Shown: piece after piece, positions 47,823-59,800 of the stretch | Layout of the letters: each line of letters begins with the position of its first letter | Numbering within the stretch: the first letter of the stretch is position 1 | Assembly (NCBI GenBank): GCA_964034945.1 | Contig: OZ035962.1 | Span: 83,411,942-83,475,941 of the forward strand | Reading direction: 5' to 3' | DNA from: Chrysopilus asiliformis | Lineage: Eukaryota > Arthropoda > Insecta > Diptera > Rhagionidae | DNA: 64,000 nucleotides | Translations under genes and position numbers: made by a program | Notes under the pieces: model-generated | The model's input: only the letters and a program-made list of their open reading frames with translations | What the model was told of the DNA's origin: nothing | Database searches by the model: none

Positions 47823-48495
47823 TACACAAGTCTTTTAATATCGCATTAACTCTACCGCAGACCCATGGGCGTTGGCAGGGGGTGCACTTACCACAAAAAA
47901 ATTTGAAAAAAAACTGTTAGGCCAACTTAATGGTGTATTTGACCTTGGCAGTTTGATGTTTTCCCCTGCGACGCAATTTATTCTAACAATTACTATATAT
48001 TATATTCATTTCTCTTAATAAAAAATTTGCCCGAGACGCAATTTATGTTGCATACCAAAGAACGAAGATGCCCTTTCTATCTAAATAATCACAAACAAAA
48101 ATTTAGACAAGTCTTTTTTTTATCGGTCTTTCAAAATATCCAAGTACACAAAAAGGCGTTTTTTATCTAGTTTTTTTAGAAAGGGAATGGGCGCTAAATA
48201 TAAGTGTTGCCTCGGGCGCTTTTAATACCAACAGAAAACTAACGGCTTGCCTAACACTTGAAATGTTTCGATGTCGAATGTTTATTAGCTCCATTTTTTA
48301 AAAAAACTGCCATTTATAAGGATTTCCTTGATCAAATAACGAAAAGTGTTGTCAGCAAAGGAACGAGAGGCTATATCTTAAATTCCACAAAAATATGATT
48401 TTCATTAGATTTTCTGACATCCAAATGGACCCAAGTTTAGCTAGACGTTTTGAAATCGTTTGTGTTAAATAGTCAAAGTAATTACCTAGATTTTA
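47823..48495. other. Intergenic stretch after mariner
   Basis: About 670 bases with no recognisable exon or repeat; AT-rich, with words such as 'gacgcaatttat' occurring twice (47971 and 48036). It forms the 3-prime flank of TEFM. Confidence 0.4.
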
Positions 48496-49676
48496 TTATG
48501 AAACCATTTTTAAGCTTTGTTGGCATTTTAACAAACACAACCGGACAAATGTTAATCCAACGAGAAGTGATTGCCCTAAAAATTCCTTTTGGTATTTCTC
48601 CGCGCTGTTATACATTGTTCTCAATTCCATTGGTACATTTACTTTCCCCCTTACATCGAAACCTAATCTATCGGCCCCTTTATCTATTTCCTCGTCCAAA
48701 ACATCCTCTTCATTGTAGTGAGTACGCAGTAACTCCATGATCACTTGCTCGGTAGACACACGTTCAGTACCAACTAGAGTCTTAAAAAGCCTAAAAATAT
48801 GTTTAAACAAACACCACATTTTAAGTAAAAAAAATTGATTTTACCTTGGGGCCAAAAACTGCTTCAAATAAAATAACTTGTTTGTGGCTGCTTTTTCTTG
48901 ACTGTCCTCATCGCTTGTTCGTCCAGCCAAAGCGAACCCTAGGATTCCAATTAGTTGCGATTTCTGAACATTAATGTTGACCTGTACAGGACTTCCAGGA
49001 GCCCCAGGTTGAGCCATTTTAGGATTTTCAAACACATAGCAATCTGCTTTCGGTATCAAATGATCCAAATATATGCATTTCTGTATAATTTCGTGCAAAT
49101 GTAATTTTTTATCAATAATTTCCTCCTGTTGCCAATGCGTGAGAAGGCATGGGGAATCAGAATTTACTTCAATTCGTGACCAAAAAACGTTCGATATCCC
49201 CAAGTGCAGAGAAACGCACGATTTAATAGACTTTCTTTTGATTTCCGATATTACCGGGATAGTCATTTGGTTGGATTTTTTGTTTTTTGTTACTTTTAGT
49301 GCATCACTGTCACTTTCGGAGAGATCCAGAGCGATAGGACGGAGCACCTGAGGATCAAAGCCTTGCAATTTGTAAATTTGGTCAATGGTTTCAAAAGCTC
49401 CATTCTGTAATTTCCACGCTAATAGTTTTCGAGATTGTCTCTTCGGTATATTTAATCTGCAAACATGTAAAACTGATTAAATTCTAAAGTTTTAATAATT
49501 GTGAAAGAATACTTTAAAATATCATCGTCCGAACAAGAGTTGACTGTGTCTAAAATCCGCTTCGATTCCTCTGGATTATAGTGTGATTTCCATCTTCTCG
49601 AGTTAATTGTTTCGTAAGTAATATTTCTTAAGACACTGCTTCGAGTTTTTGATATTAGAAATTTATTCCAATTCAT
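48496..49676 (-). CDS. TEFM: Mitochondrial transcription elongation factor TEFM
   Basis: Three exons on the minus strand: 49676-49513, 49456-48845 and 48790-48496, giving 356 residues, close to the 360 usual for the family. Role (established): binds mitochondrial RNA polymerase and raises its processivity, preventing early termination in mtDNA. Seen: a basic, serine-containing N-terminus compatible with a mitochondrial presequence (MNWNKFLISKTRSSVLRNIT), a helix-hairpin-helix module at about 35-85 (SDDDILK, RQSRKLLAWKLQNG, LQGFDPQVL), and a RuvC/RNase H-like fold from about 120 (SCVSLHLGISNVFWSRIEV) to the end (GQSLLVGLTFVRLCLLK). The usual acidic catalytic set of true resolvases is not evident, as expected for TEFM. 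Introns are 56 and 54 bases. The polyadenylation hexamer AATAAA (48497-48492) overlaps the stop codon, so the 3-prime untranslated region may be almost absent. Confidence 0.88.
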
Positions 49677-50878
49677 TGTAAATCCCTTTTACTTCTCAAA
49701 TGTCATTTTAGGTAGGGAATACAACTTTTTTAGGTTAGGAAGAAAGATGAGTTTGTTTACGTGTGAAGTTGGCTGCAATTATTAGGAAGGTGGAATAATT
49801 TGAATTGTAAAATGGTGTACAAAATCATTTTAAACCGTATGCGATGCATATTTATATTCGTTTTAATTTCAGTTTTTATTGGAAATTTTACTATACGAAA
49901 CAATAATTGGAATTTCGTGCTAAATTTTTGACGTGACAAACCTGATAATTTTATTTTTTTGCGTTTGAAATTGAACAGTTTGTTTATTTTTATTTTACTT
50001 AATTGAACAGTTTGTTTATTCGTAGTTATTTTAATAAATAGAAAAATTGTTTATAAACTGTTCTAATCTGCAAAAATCTGTTCTAATTGCCCTAATAGAA
50101 TATTTTATTTGTAATTAATAGATTGTCCTACTCAGTAGGACAAAAAATTAGCAGAGAAGAATAATAAGCTACTACGAAAATTTGCTAAATGTTTGGCATA
50201 CGCACTAGAATTAAATAATAGTATAAAATGTCATTTTTGCCGTTTGAACAATCTGTTTTTTTTAACCCGTTATATGAAACTAGCGAAATTAATAATAGCT
50301 TTAAAACGAGATGAATAGTATCTAATTTTAAATCTACTATTATTAGCCTTAATTTTAGTTTAATATAAGCCAGATAAGTTCAGTTATTTTTTTAAATTTC
50401 TACTCTTTTGTTTCAAGAATTTTTCAATTTTGAATCTGTTTTTCGTGCTTCAATAGAAAACTGTGTCCGACGACTCAAGTTGCCGTTACATATATATGCC
50501 TCAGGCCGAAAAACGGAGTCAGCAATTCGAAAGTATAGCCAGAAATGAAAATTGATTTAAATTTACAATTTTACCGAATTATCTAATAATTTTTTTGATT
50601 TGCCTAAATTAAAAAAAAATGTTTTGACTCTCGTCAAAGTTTGTATTCTGACTCACTGCCTCAACTTTGACAGCTAGGGTTGTCCAATGGAATATTTTTA
50701 TTGTTCGCGGGTTTGCGCGATTCAGGAAATCGGAGTTGATTCAGTTGAAGAATAACTTTCGCTGGTTCCGATGGAAGTGGTGATGTTCTGTGAAATCGTT
50801 CCGAAGATGTGTTAAAAAGAATGTCATTCGCTGTAGTTGGCTAAATTCCCAGATGAGTCAAATTAGCACTGCGTTACT
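49677..50878. promoter_or_regulatory. Shared upstream region of TEFM and TMEM64
   Basis: The two genes diverge from this 1.2 kb interval. The sequence is AT-rich; nearest TMEM64 (50750-50878) it becomes less AT-rich, as a 5-prime untranslated region would. No TATA box in a convincing position on either side, and no repeat that I recognise. Confidence 0.4.
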
Positions 50879-53800
50879 ATGGACATAGTGAAAATCGAAA
50901 ATGGTGTTTGCTACGATGCAAGTGCAGACTCAGACGATGATGACTGCGAAGTCCCACTTTCGTCGTCGTCGTCTTCGTTTCGCAGTTCGGAGACTTCGCT
51001 ATGCCTGCGGCTGCAGCGCTTCATTTCCCACAATTCAATCCTTAATTATCTCCTCCCAGCCACTATCCTCCTGGTCCTTGTCATCGTGATGTATTTCTGC
51101 CGAGGATACGCCAAGACCCTACTTTACTGGATTGAGCACCAAAATCCTTGGCTAATTTTCTCGCTATTCATGCTGATGTTTATAGTTGTTAGTTTCCCAA
51201 TAACCGTTGGTTATTTAGTCCTGATGATTACTAGTGGCTACCTATTCGGTTGTCTAAAAGGCTTTTTGACTGTGATATTAGGTGCTAATTTGGGTGTAGC
51301 TGTGGCTCATCACACCATTAGGAATATACAGAACAAACTTCCAGTTCATAGGTGAGTTTTAGCTCTTTGTTTTAAGTTTTTCATCCACAAAATCATCCTA
51401 AATGCACAGACGTTTTCTCTCCCTTGGTAGACAACATCCACCTACACGCATCCCAAATAGAATCAATTGTTTCCCATGCAAATCTTTAAGCAACCACCAT
51501 GGAATTTTGCAAATTATTGCGTTACGTCAATCCGTGGAACCGTGAATGCATTTGGAAACTGGTTTTCTAACATAATTTATTAGTTTCTCAATCATTCTGA
51601 TTCTCTACTGCGTAATACACATCTCAAGAACTTTTTATATTCTTAATAACAGAATTCGTCTCGCTTGTGCTTTAATTGGAGCCCCCCATCAGCTGAGATA
51701 GTCTCCCCCATATCGTCGGTTCTTTGGGCAATTTATGCAGTCTGTCGAACCGCACTGACGAGATAATCGCTGAGTCGTCTTAATTAACGTCGATTCTTCT
51801 GATAAGCATGAAGATCTCTTGCTATTTTAGTACTGGATGATACTAAAATGGCATTTCATATCCCATTCGAAGGTCTTTTATTAAGTCAGCTTCAAACTAG
51901 AAGATCGCTTCCGCAATTTTCAGGAAATGTTCTTCTATACTTGAATTAATATTAGATTTTTTTCTATCTCATCGGTTTTTAGTTTGAAATGTGTGCTATG
52001 TATGAGTCTTATTAAAACACGTTTTCACAAATTTTTTTTTTAATTCGTGTTACTATAAATTTTGGACCACTGCAAAAAATTTTATATGCCTTCAAAAAAC
52101 TGAAAACTTGTAAATCTTTTTTGTGCATTAAAAATTTGTGAAACGAAAATCTGAACTTTTTAAGACTTCTGCTTTTTTTTGGGCAACCCAATCCTAGAGC
52201 ACCAACCCATCCACCCACAGTTATACACCTACCATCAATGTTTCACGTTTATGAAAAGATGTTTACGTTAAAAAACGTTTTATAACTACTTACCGAATTT
52301 TCACAAAAACCCTTTCTCTCTCTACAACCGTTTTCCGGTCCCGATCACGCGCCGATGTCTTCCAGTTTTGCATCCCGATTCTCTTTGCGTCCTTTTTACG
52401 TTCGAATATATATACATAAAAAGCATTTTTAGTGAAAATCTTACGACCGGAAATTTTCAACGTCATAAAAAGCGCCTTGTATGGAAATATTTGTATATTT
52501 TCAGTACTAAGAATTTATACAAAAGATTAAAAATAGAATTATAGTAGGTACTATCGATAGAATCACATCAACGTTTTTGTTTCTAAAAAAGAATTCCAAC
52601 AATTTTATTATTTAACTATACTTATTCGTTATTTTGTTTTGGTGGCCACAAGCATGGAAACTAATAACTTCATTGTGTCAACTAAATTAGGAAAACTAAA
52701 AGATATCTAATTTCTTTCACCTCGTGTGTGTTGAATGTCACACAAATATGATAATTTCTTATACATTTTAATGGGTTTTGAGTTCATTATTGTAACTTTA
52801 GCCTTGCCTTCTTGATTCTGTTCCTACCGCACGGAAACTCTTCGTGGGCCACTCGAAAATTTAAATCTTTGTGTTAACAATGTTAATTGTGTTAAGAATG
52901 TTAATTCTTTCGACGACCGAAAATTCAAAGAATTTTTTACAGAAACCAAAACTTCGACGCTTTTGCGTGGTCTTACAGCCTTTCTAGTTACTTTATGGTT
53001 ACCTCAGTTTTAAATAAACAAAAACTGAGGTGACCATATGGACTTTGTGACAATCTGGGACATGATGCTGGGAGTTAGGAGATATAGTGAAACCGATAAA
53101 CAGATTCAAAATACAAACTGCGGGGGCTTCAGCTTCAAATTTGGTCCTTCACCCAAAAAAGTCGAAATTTAAAAATTCAATCTTTCGATATGTAAAAATT
53201 TTCGCCTGCGGCGCAGGATTCAGTCGGGGTGTCTTTTGCCTGTAGTATTTCGATTTTTAAAAAATCTCCCAAAATTGTAAACAAAAATACCATTAAATTC
53301 AAATTTGTTTACAAATCAAGAAAAATACTGTTGTAAAGAACAACATGTGGAAATAAAATGTTTATAGTAAAGCCTAAACCACAATTACGCGTGCGTGCGT
53401 GCGGCATTATTTTGTTCTGGCATCTAGAAGTCGTCACCGCGTCTAAAAGTAGAGACTGAGCCTACTCTACGCGGCACGGACGCGGCAACGCGTCTGAGCA
53501 ACGCTCAATTATACATTTACTCATAAAAATACGTAGTTTTTACTTTCACCGCGTGGGTGCCGCACGCACGCACGCGTAATTGTGGTTTAGGCTTAAGTGT
53601 AGGAATTTTTTATATCATGAACCATAATATAATTCTTCTGGGGTTAAAAAAATATCGATGTTTTTTTGATATCTCTGATTTCTTCTGCGTTAAAATAGTA
53701 TATTTGTTGTTATGAAATAAATACAATCATGATCAAATTTGGTTCTGACAGTTCTATAACCAAGCCCCTGAGAGTTCTAGAACCATGTTTTATTCAAAGA

Positions 53801-56800
53801 CCGATCAACCCGAGAAGTAAAATAATAATGTCTGTAGATACATAAACTGAATACTGTTTACTTGCTGTTAGACATAAATTTTTTACTACCCCTCAAAACT
53901 GGATTTTTTATACATGTACCTGTCTGGTTCTGTTAATAAATTAGCATTTTTAAATGATAACTTATGAACTGATTCAACTCAAGCCCCAATACTCCGCGCT
54001 TCGAACGAATTTATAGTGTAGACAACTTTACTGCCTTCAACTTTTGTTATACATGAGACTACTGAAAATAGCGTAGTTTCTGAGTAAATCACGAAAATCG
54101 AAATTACGATTTTAAAAAGTCGCCATTTTGGTTACTTCCGGTCAACATATTTCCACCAAAAGTTGATAGGATCGTTACATTTCAGGACCAAACATGCCTG
54201 TAAAATTCCATGGCTCAAGATCTATTCATTTTAGAGAAGTCTTGTACACAGACTGACAGACAGGTTGACAAACTGACAGATTGACAGACAGAAAGACATT
54301 TTTTTAATAATGTGCCAATCGACTGAGGAATGCTCGGGGAAATGATTTTCTGGCAAAAATTAAGAGGTCGAAATTTTTCATTTATACAATATTTTCTTAT
54401 AGGGTCAAGGGGGGTAATTGTAAACGATTTTCACTTTTTGGATATTTTTTCAACTTTGTAATGGTTTTTTTAAAATTAAATCACTAACAGCGGAGTTTTG
54501 ATATATTATATTAAAATTTGTTGTCTATTTATTGCCCATTCCATGTGATTTCAAAATTATAGGTCCTTAATTTTTTACAAAATTTGATGTTTACTTTTAC
54601 CCCTATATTTTTTTTCAAATTTTTGAAAAATGGGGCAAAGGTAAACACCTTTTTTTTAATCCTTTTTTTTATATGCGTATCTGCGCAAAATTTCAAGTCT
54701 CTAGCTCAATCCGTGCGCCCGCAACCCGCGCCACAGACACACGGACGGACGGACATGCAGAAGTTAATTTTTTTTAACATACTGGTATAATTCATTTTTG
54801 TGTGTGATGACAGGATCTTGGCGTTACAAACAGTAAGGCAAAGTGAATATACCCTTTGGTTTCACCATACGGGTATAAAAAGGGTGATTACATTTGCCAG
54901 AAATTGTTTACATTAACCCCATTATAGTGTTTACATTTGGACATGAGGTTACAAATGAGGGGGTAAATGTAAACAGACAATAATTTTTTACAGTTTGTTT
55001 ATAGCCAACAATTAACATATATAACCTATCTCAAGCAACTATATTGTTCGTATATTAAGCTAAAACATACATCCTTCTTTTAAAAATCCCTTCAAAATAT
55101 AATTCTTTTCCCTCTTAGGAAAACTGAAATCACTTTTTTTGAAAAAAAAGAAGCACTTTTTTTGACAGCTCCCACAGAACGAACCCTCTCTTAGATCTAT
55201 TGTGCCACGTGTTCGCAGTGAGACAAAAGATCAATTTCCAATATATTATCTCGATAAGCTAAGAAGGAATAGCAGTTTGGGGACAACCAATAGTGTTTAC
55301 AATTACCCCTGTTTACATTTACCCACTTTGACCCTACTTTGTATAAGAAAGTAACTTCGTATAAGAAAGTTGAATCCGCAGACATTCCTGATGAATGAAT
55401 CCGAGATTCATTTTTTGTGCATCTTTATATTTCATAAATGCACGCGCCGCAGGTGAAGAGTTGTATGATGTATGAACCGCAACCAAACTCCCTCGGCTAA
55501 TCTTAGCCCTTTAGTTGCCCCATTTTAATAAGTATCCAAAATGATGCTTTCAAAGGAAGAAACTCTGAATTAAAAAATTAAAATACAAACCCAATTCGTA
55601 ATTGATCTAATAAAAAACTTTTAGTATAGGCAGTAGAATCGAAAAAGAATTAAAATATGACATAACAACCGTGAAAGTCAACATTTTTATTACGTAATAA
55701 TTTCGGTTCTCATGATCAAAACCATCAAAATACAATCGTTTTTGTTATTATTTACGTGGACCAATTGCTTGTACAAAAATAGTAGAATCGTGTCAATTTT
55801 TCCCACCATTCCAAATAAATAAAAGAAAAATTTTCTGTCGAAACGGAAAATTTATTGTCCATAAAAATCAAAAATGAGTGCGTTTTAATCTTTCAACGAA
55901 TTGTGATAAGAATTTCTGAAAAACGGAATTGATAATAAATTTGTTGATAATTGGCAATCGTAGATTAAATATTTTATCAAAAACGAATGCTAGAGTACTG
56001 CCTAAAAATATCAGTTGTGGTCAACACAAAACTTTCTTCTACAAAATCTACGACCCTGTGCAATTTACGCTAGAGCCCTGTCGCGTTGTCAACCTAAGAC
56101 GACCTCCCAATAAATTCTTGGTTTATTCAAAAATATCAAAAACGTACAAAATTTGAGATAACTTGAGAACGGTAAAAGATATCAATTTACGGTAAATGGC
56201 AAAAATGTAGAAAATGTTAACATCTTTAATTATTCTTTTAACTGATTTGTCGAAAAACCGTTAGTTTGCAAATTATTCGCAGAAATATGATTTTTTACAT
56301 ATTAATGAAAATATCTCAATAACGGTAAAAGATAACGGATAACGGTAAGAAACAAAATTGTGTAGAATTCCATTCTCATTAATTCACTTCATACATTCAG
56401 TCAGCAAAAACCCGTTAGTTTTCGAGATAATCGCAAAAAACTGTTTTTTTGGAAATAACGGTTTATCTCGATAACAGGTGGAGATATCGAGTTATAGCTA
56501 AAGACAAAAGTGTGGGAAATTTTATTTTCTCCAAGTTTTGTCATACTTAAGGCCACTAAAAAACGCGTAGTTTGGGAGTAAATCGAGAAAAACGAAATTG
56601 CGATTTTTGAAAAACCGCCATTTTGGATACTTCCGGTTAACGGATTTCCACCAAAAGTTGATAGGATCGTCCCATTTCAGGACCCAACATGCCTATAAAA
56701 TTTCATGGCGCTAGCTCTATTAGTTTTTGAGAAATCTTGTACACAGACTGACAGACAGACTGACAGACAGACTGACAGACAGACTGACAGACAGACTGAC

Positions 56801-59800
56801 AGACAGACTGACAGACAGACTGACAGACAGACTGACAGACTGACAGACTGACAGACAGACTGACAGACTGACAGACTGACAGACAGAAAGACATTTTTTA
56901 AATATGACTCCAATCGACTCAGGAGTGATCGGGAAATGTTTTTTAGGCAAAATTAAGAGGTCGAAATTTTTCATGAATACAATACTTTATTATACTCCGT
57001 AGAAGAAAGTAAAAAGCATACGCGTGAGAAATTCTTCACCAAGAGAACAGAAATTCATTTCATTTCATGTTTAATAAAGTCAAACCAAATAATTACCGTT
57101 CATAGCATCATAAATTGGGCTCATTCTTGTAATTAATTAAAAAACAACTCTCCTATTGTAGAGAAGCCATACAAAGAATAAAAATTGTTCAGCTGAATTA
57201 ACAGTGGGAAAAGACTAGCTACTACGAGTCAAAAAAGCGTTAAAACCACTATTTGCACATATGCTGCTGCTGCCTGAAAATTGAAAATGTTTACATTGGC
57301 GGCGGTCGAGTGCGTGTTAGGAAGGTGGAAAAAATTAAGTAAACAAACCTTCACTGAGGATATCTCATTTCAAAGTCATGGCAAACCGTGTACATTACCC
57401 TAGTTTTTTTTTCAATGATGGCATCATGTTCAATTATAGGAGATTTTTTTTCTTTTTCCCAATTTCAACAGAGTTTTCCCTTCGGTTTTTCACATTTTCA
57501 AAATATCCGTACGTTCTCAGCGACACATACCAGATCGATAAGGCTTAAGCAAAGGAATATAGAAAAATAAAATCTCCACAAGTTTCTTTTTCGTTTTAAA
57601 AATAGAAAATGAGCTTTTTTTTTGCTTTTTAGCGGTCGTTTTCGTCGCAAAATACTTGAATCTACACACATTGTGGCCACTTCAGAGCTCACCCCACATT
57701 CGCATTGTCGGTCGTTTCGCCCGCCCCAACCAAATTTTAGTTCCATCGACCGCGTTTTGGAGCGACTGTTATATTTTTTTTTTTTGTAAAATGCAAACAC
57801 GTTCCATCAGTGGCAATTGAGTCAATATGTGCCCTGCGACCTAATTTCATTTAATATTGACGAAATGTATTGTCGTCTGGGGTGACCTATGCTGTTGCTC
57901 TTTGGTTCCCAAATAGAAGATACTTTAATCTGTTTGAATTTAAGGAAAAAACCATTTTAGATGGATTTGAGTTTCTCTTTTTCACAAACGGATACTATAA
58001 AAAATATCTGATGTTAACAGCACATGACTTTCTTATACCAAATCTACGTTTCTGTACAATTTACCTAACGAATAAAATATTAGTTTACATAAAAATATGA
58101 ATTTTACAAAATCAAGATAACGGTAAAAGATATCGATTTACGGTAAAAGGCGAAAATGTTAGAAAATGTTAATATTAACTGTTTTGACGAAAAACCGTTG
58201 GCTTGCAAGCAATTCGCAAAAATATTTTTTTTGAAATTTTTTAATGATATCTCGATAACAGTAAAAGATAGCGAATAACGGTAAAAGATAGCGGATAACG
58301 GTAAAAGATAAAATTACGACAAACATTATTATCTTCAATTCATATCATACATTAAATCGCCAAAAACCCGTTATCTTTCGAGATAATCGCAAAAAACTAT
58401 TTTTTTAAAATAACGGTATATCTTGATAAAGGAGTTCTAGTAAAAGACAAAGATGTATGTACAATAGAAAATTTTAGTGACTACAACTTTTGTTATACAT
58501 AAGACTACTAAAAATAGCGTAATTTCAGAGTAACTCGCGTAAAACAAAATCGCCATTTGGTTCCTTTCCGTTAATGGATTTCCACCAAAAGTTGATAGGA
58601 TTTCATAACTCTAACTCTATTAGTTTTTGAGAAATCTTGTACACAGACTGACAGACAGAAAGACATTTTTTAAATATGACTCCAATCGACTCAGGAGTGA
58701 TCGGGAAATATTTTTAGGCAAAATTAAGAGGTCGAAATTCTTCATGAATACAATACTTTATTATACTACGTATAAGAAAGTAAAAATATTTTGGGCGGCT
58801 TGCATATCAGATAAATTGCAGGTATCTAATAATCACTTTAGGCTGGTGTGTTATTTTCAAGTTGTGGATAGGCTTAGCACTAAATACTGTATAATTTTGC
58901 CAATTTGCATACATATGAACTCTTTTTGGAGAGACATCAAAAATTTATAACCCTTTGGGAACTGAACGTCTAGGGCTGGGCTGTCAAACTCAAGATCCAC
59001 CAAGGGTCGCATTGAATTTTCTACCCCAAATCTGCAGACCCAATTATCAAAAAAAAAAAATTTTTTTTATTTAAAAAAATCCACTAAAATGGAAAAAAAA
59101 TAATTTATTAGGGCACTGTGTATTAGAAATAAAAGCGAAATAAATATTTATTTTATTTTTTATGCTTTTATCTCACTTTCATTTCCGATACACAGTGCTC
59201 AAAATTTTTTTTTTCTTTTTTAGTGCATTTTTTAAACAAAAGAGACGTATTCATAGTCGTTTTTCAACACAATTTTTCTTTAATAAGAGTATAAACTGAC
59301 AGAAAACCATAGTAAACTCATGTGTTTAAAAACGATTATGAATACGCCCCAAAGCTTTGATTTAAAATTTTTATACCCGTATGGTGAGACCAAAGGGTAT
59401 ATTAACTTTGCGTTATCGTTTGTAACGCCAAGATCCCGTCATCGCACACAAAAATGAATTACACCAGTGTGTTTAGAATGATAAACATAACAAAAGCTAT
59501 AATTGCCAATCTGGCAATCATTGGAGACCCGTATGGTGATATTCGTATCAAAACAAAAGTTTTTTAGGATATGATTCTACATAAAACTCCCATACATCAA
59601 AATCCGATTGGAAAAAATTTCAAAAAATCTTTTTCAAAAGTTTTACTTCAAAGAGGAATTTTCAAACAATTGTTCGAATTCTAATACGAATATCACCATA
59701 CGGGTCTCCAATGATTGCCAGATTGGCAATTATAGCTTTTGTTATGTTTTTCCAATTCTTTTTTATTTTATCTATTTTTAGTCATTTTGTATTTGATTAT

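Noticed and set aside
56677..56974. Three overlapping minus-strand frames with Ser-Val-Cys-Gln repeats; the array also looks superficially CRISPR-like
   Set aside because: They only translate a GACA/GACT microsatellite; there are no distinct spacers and the repeat unit is 12 bases.
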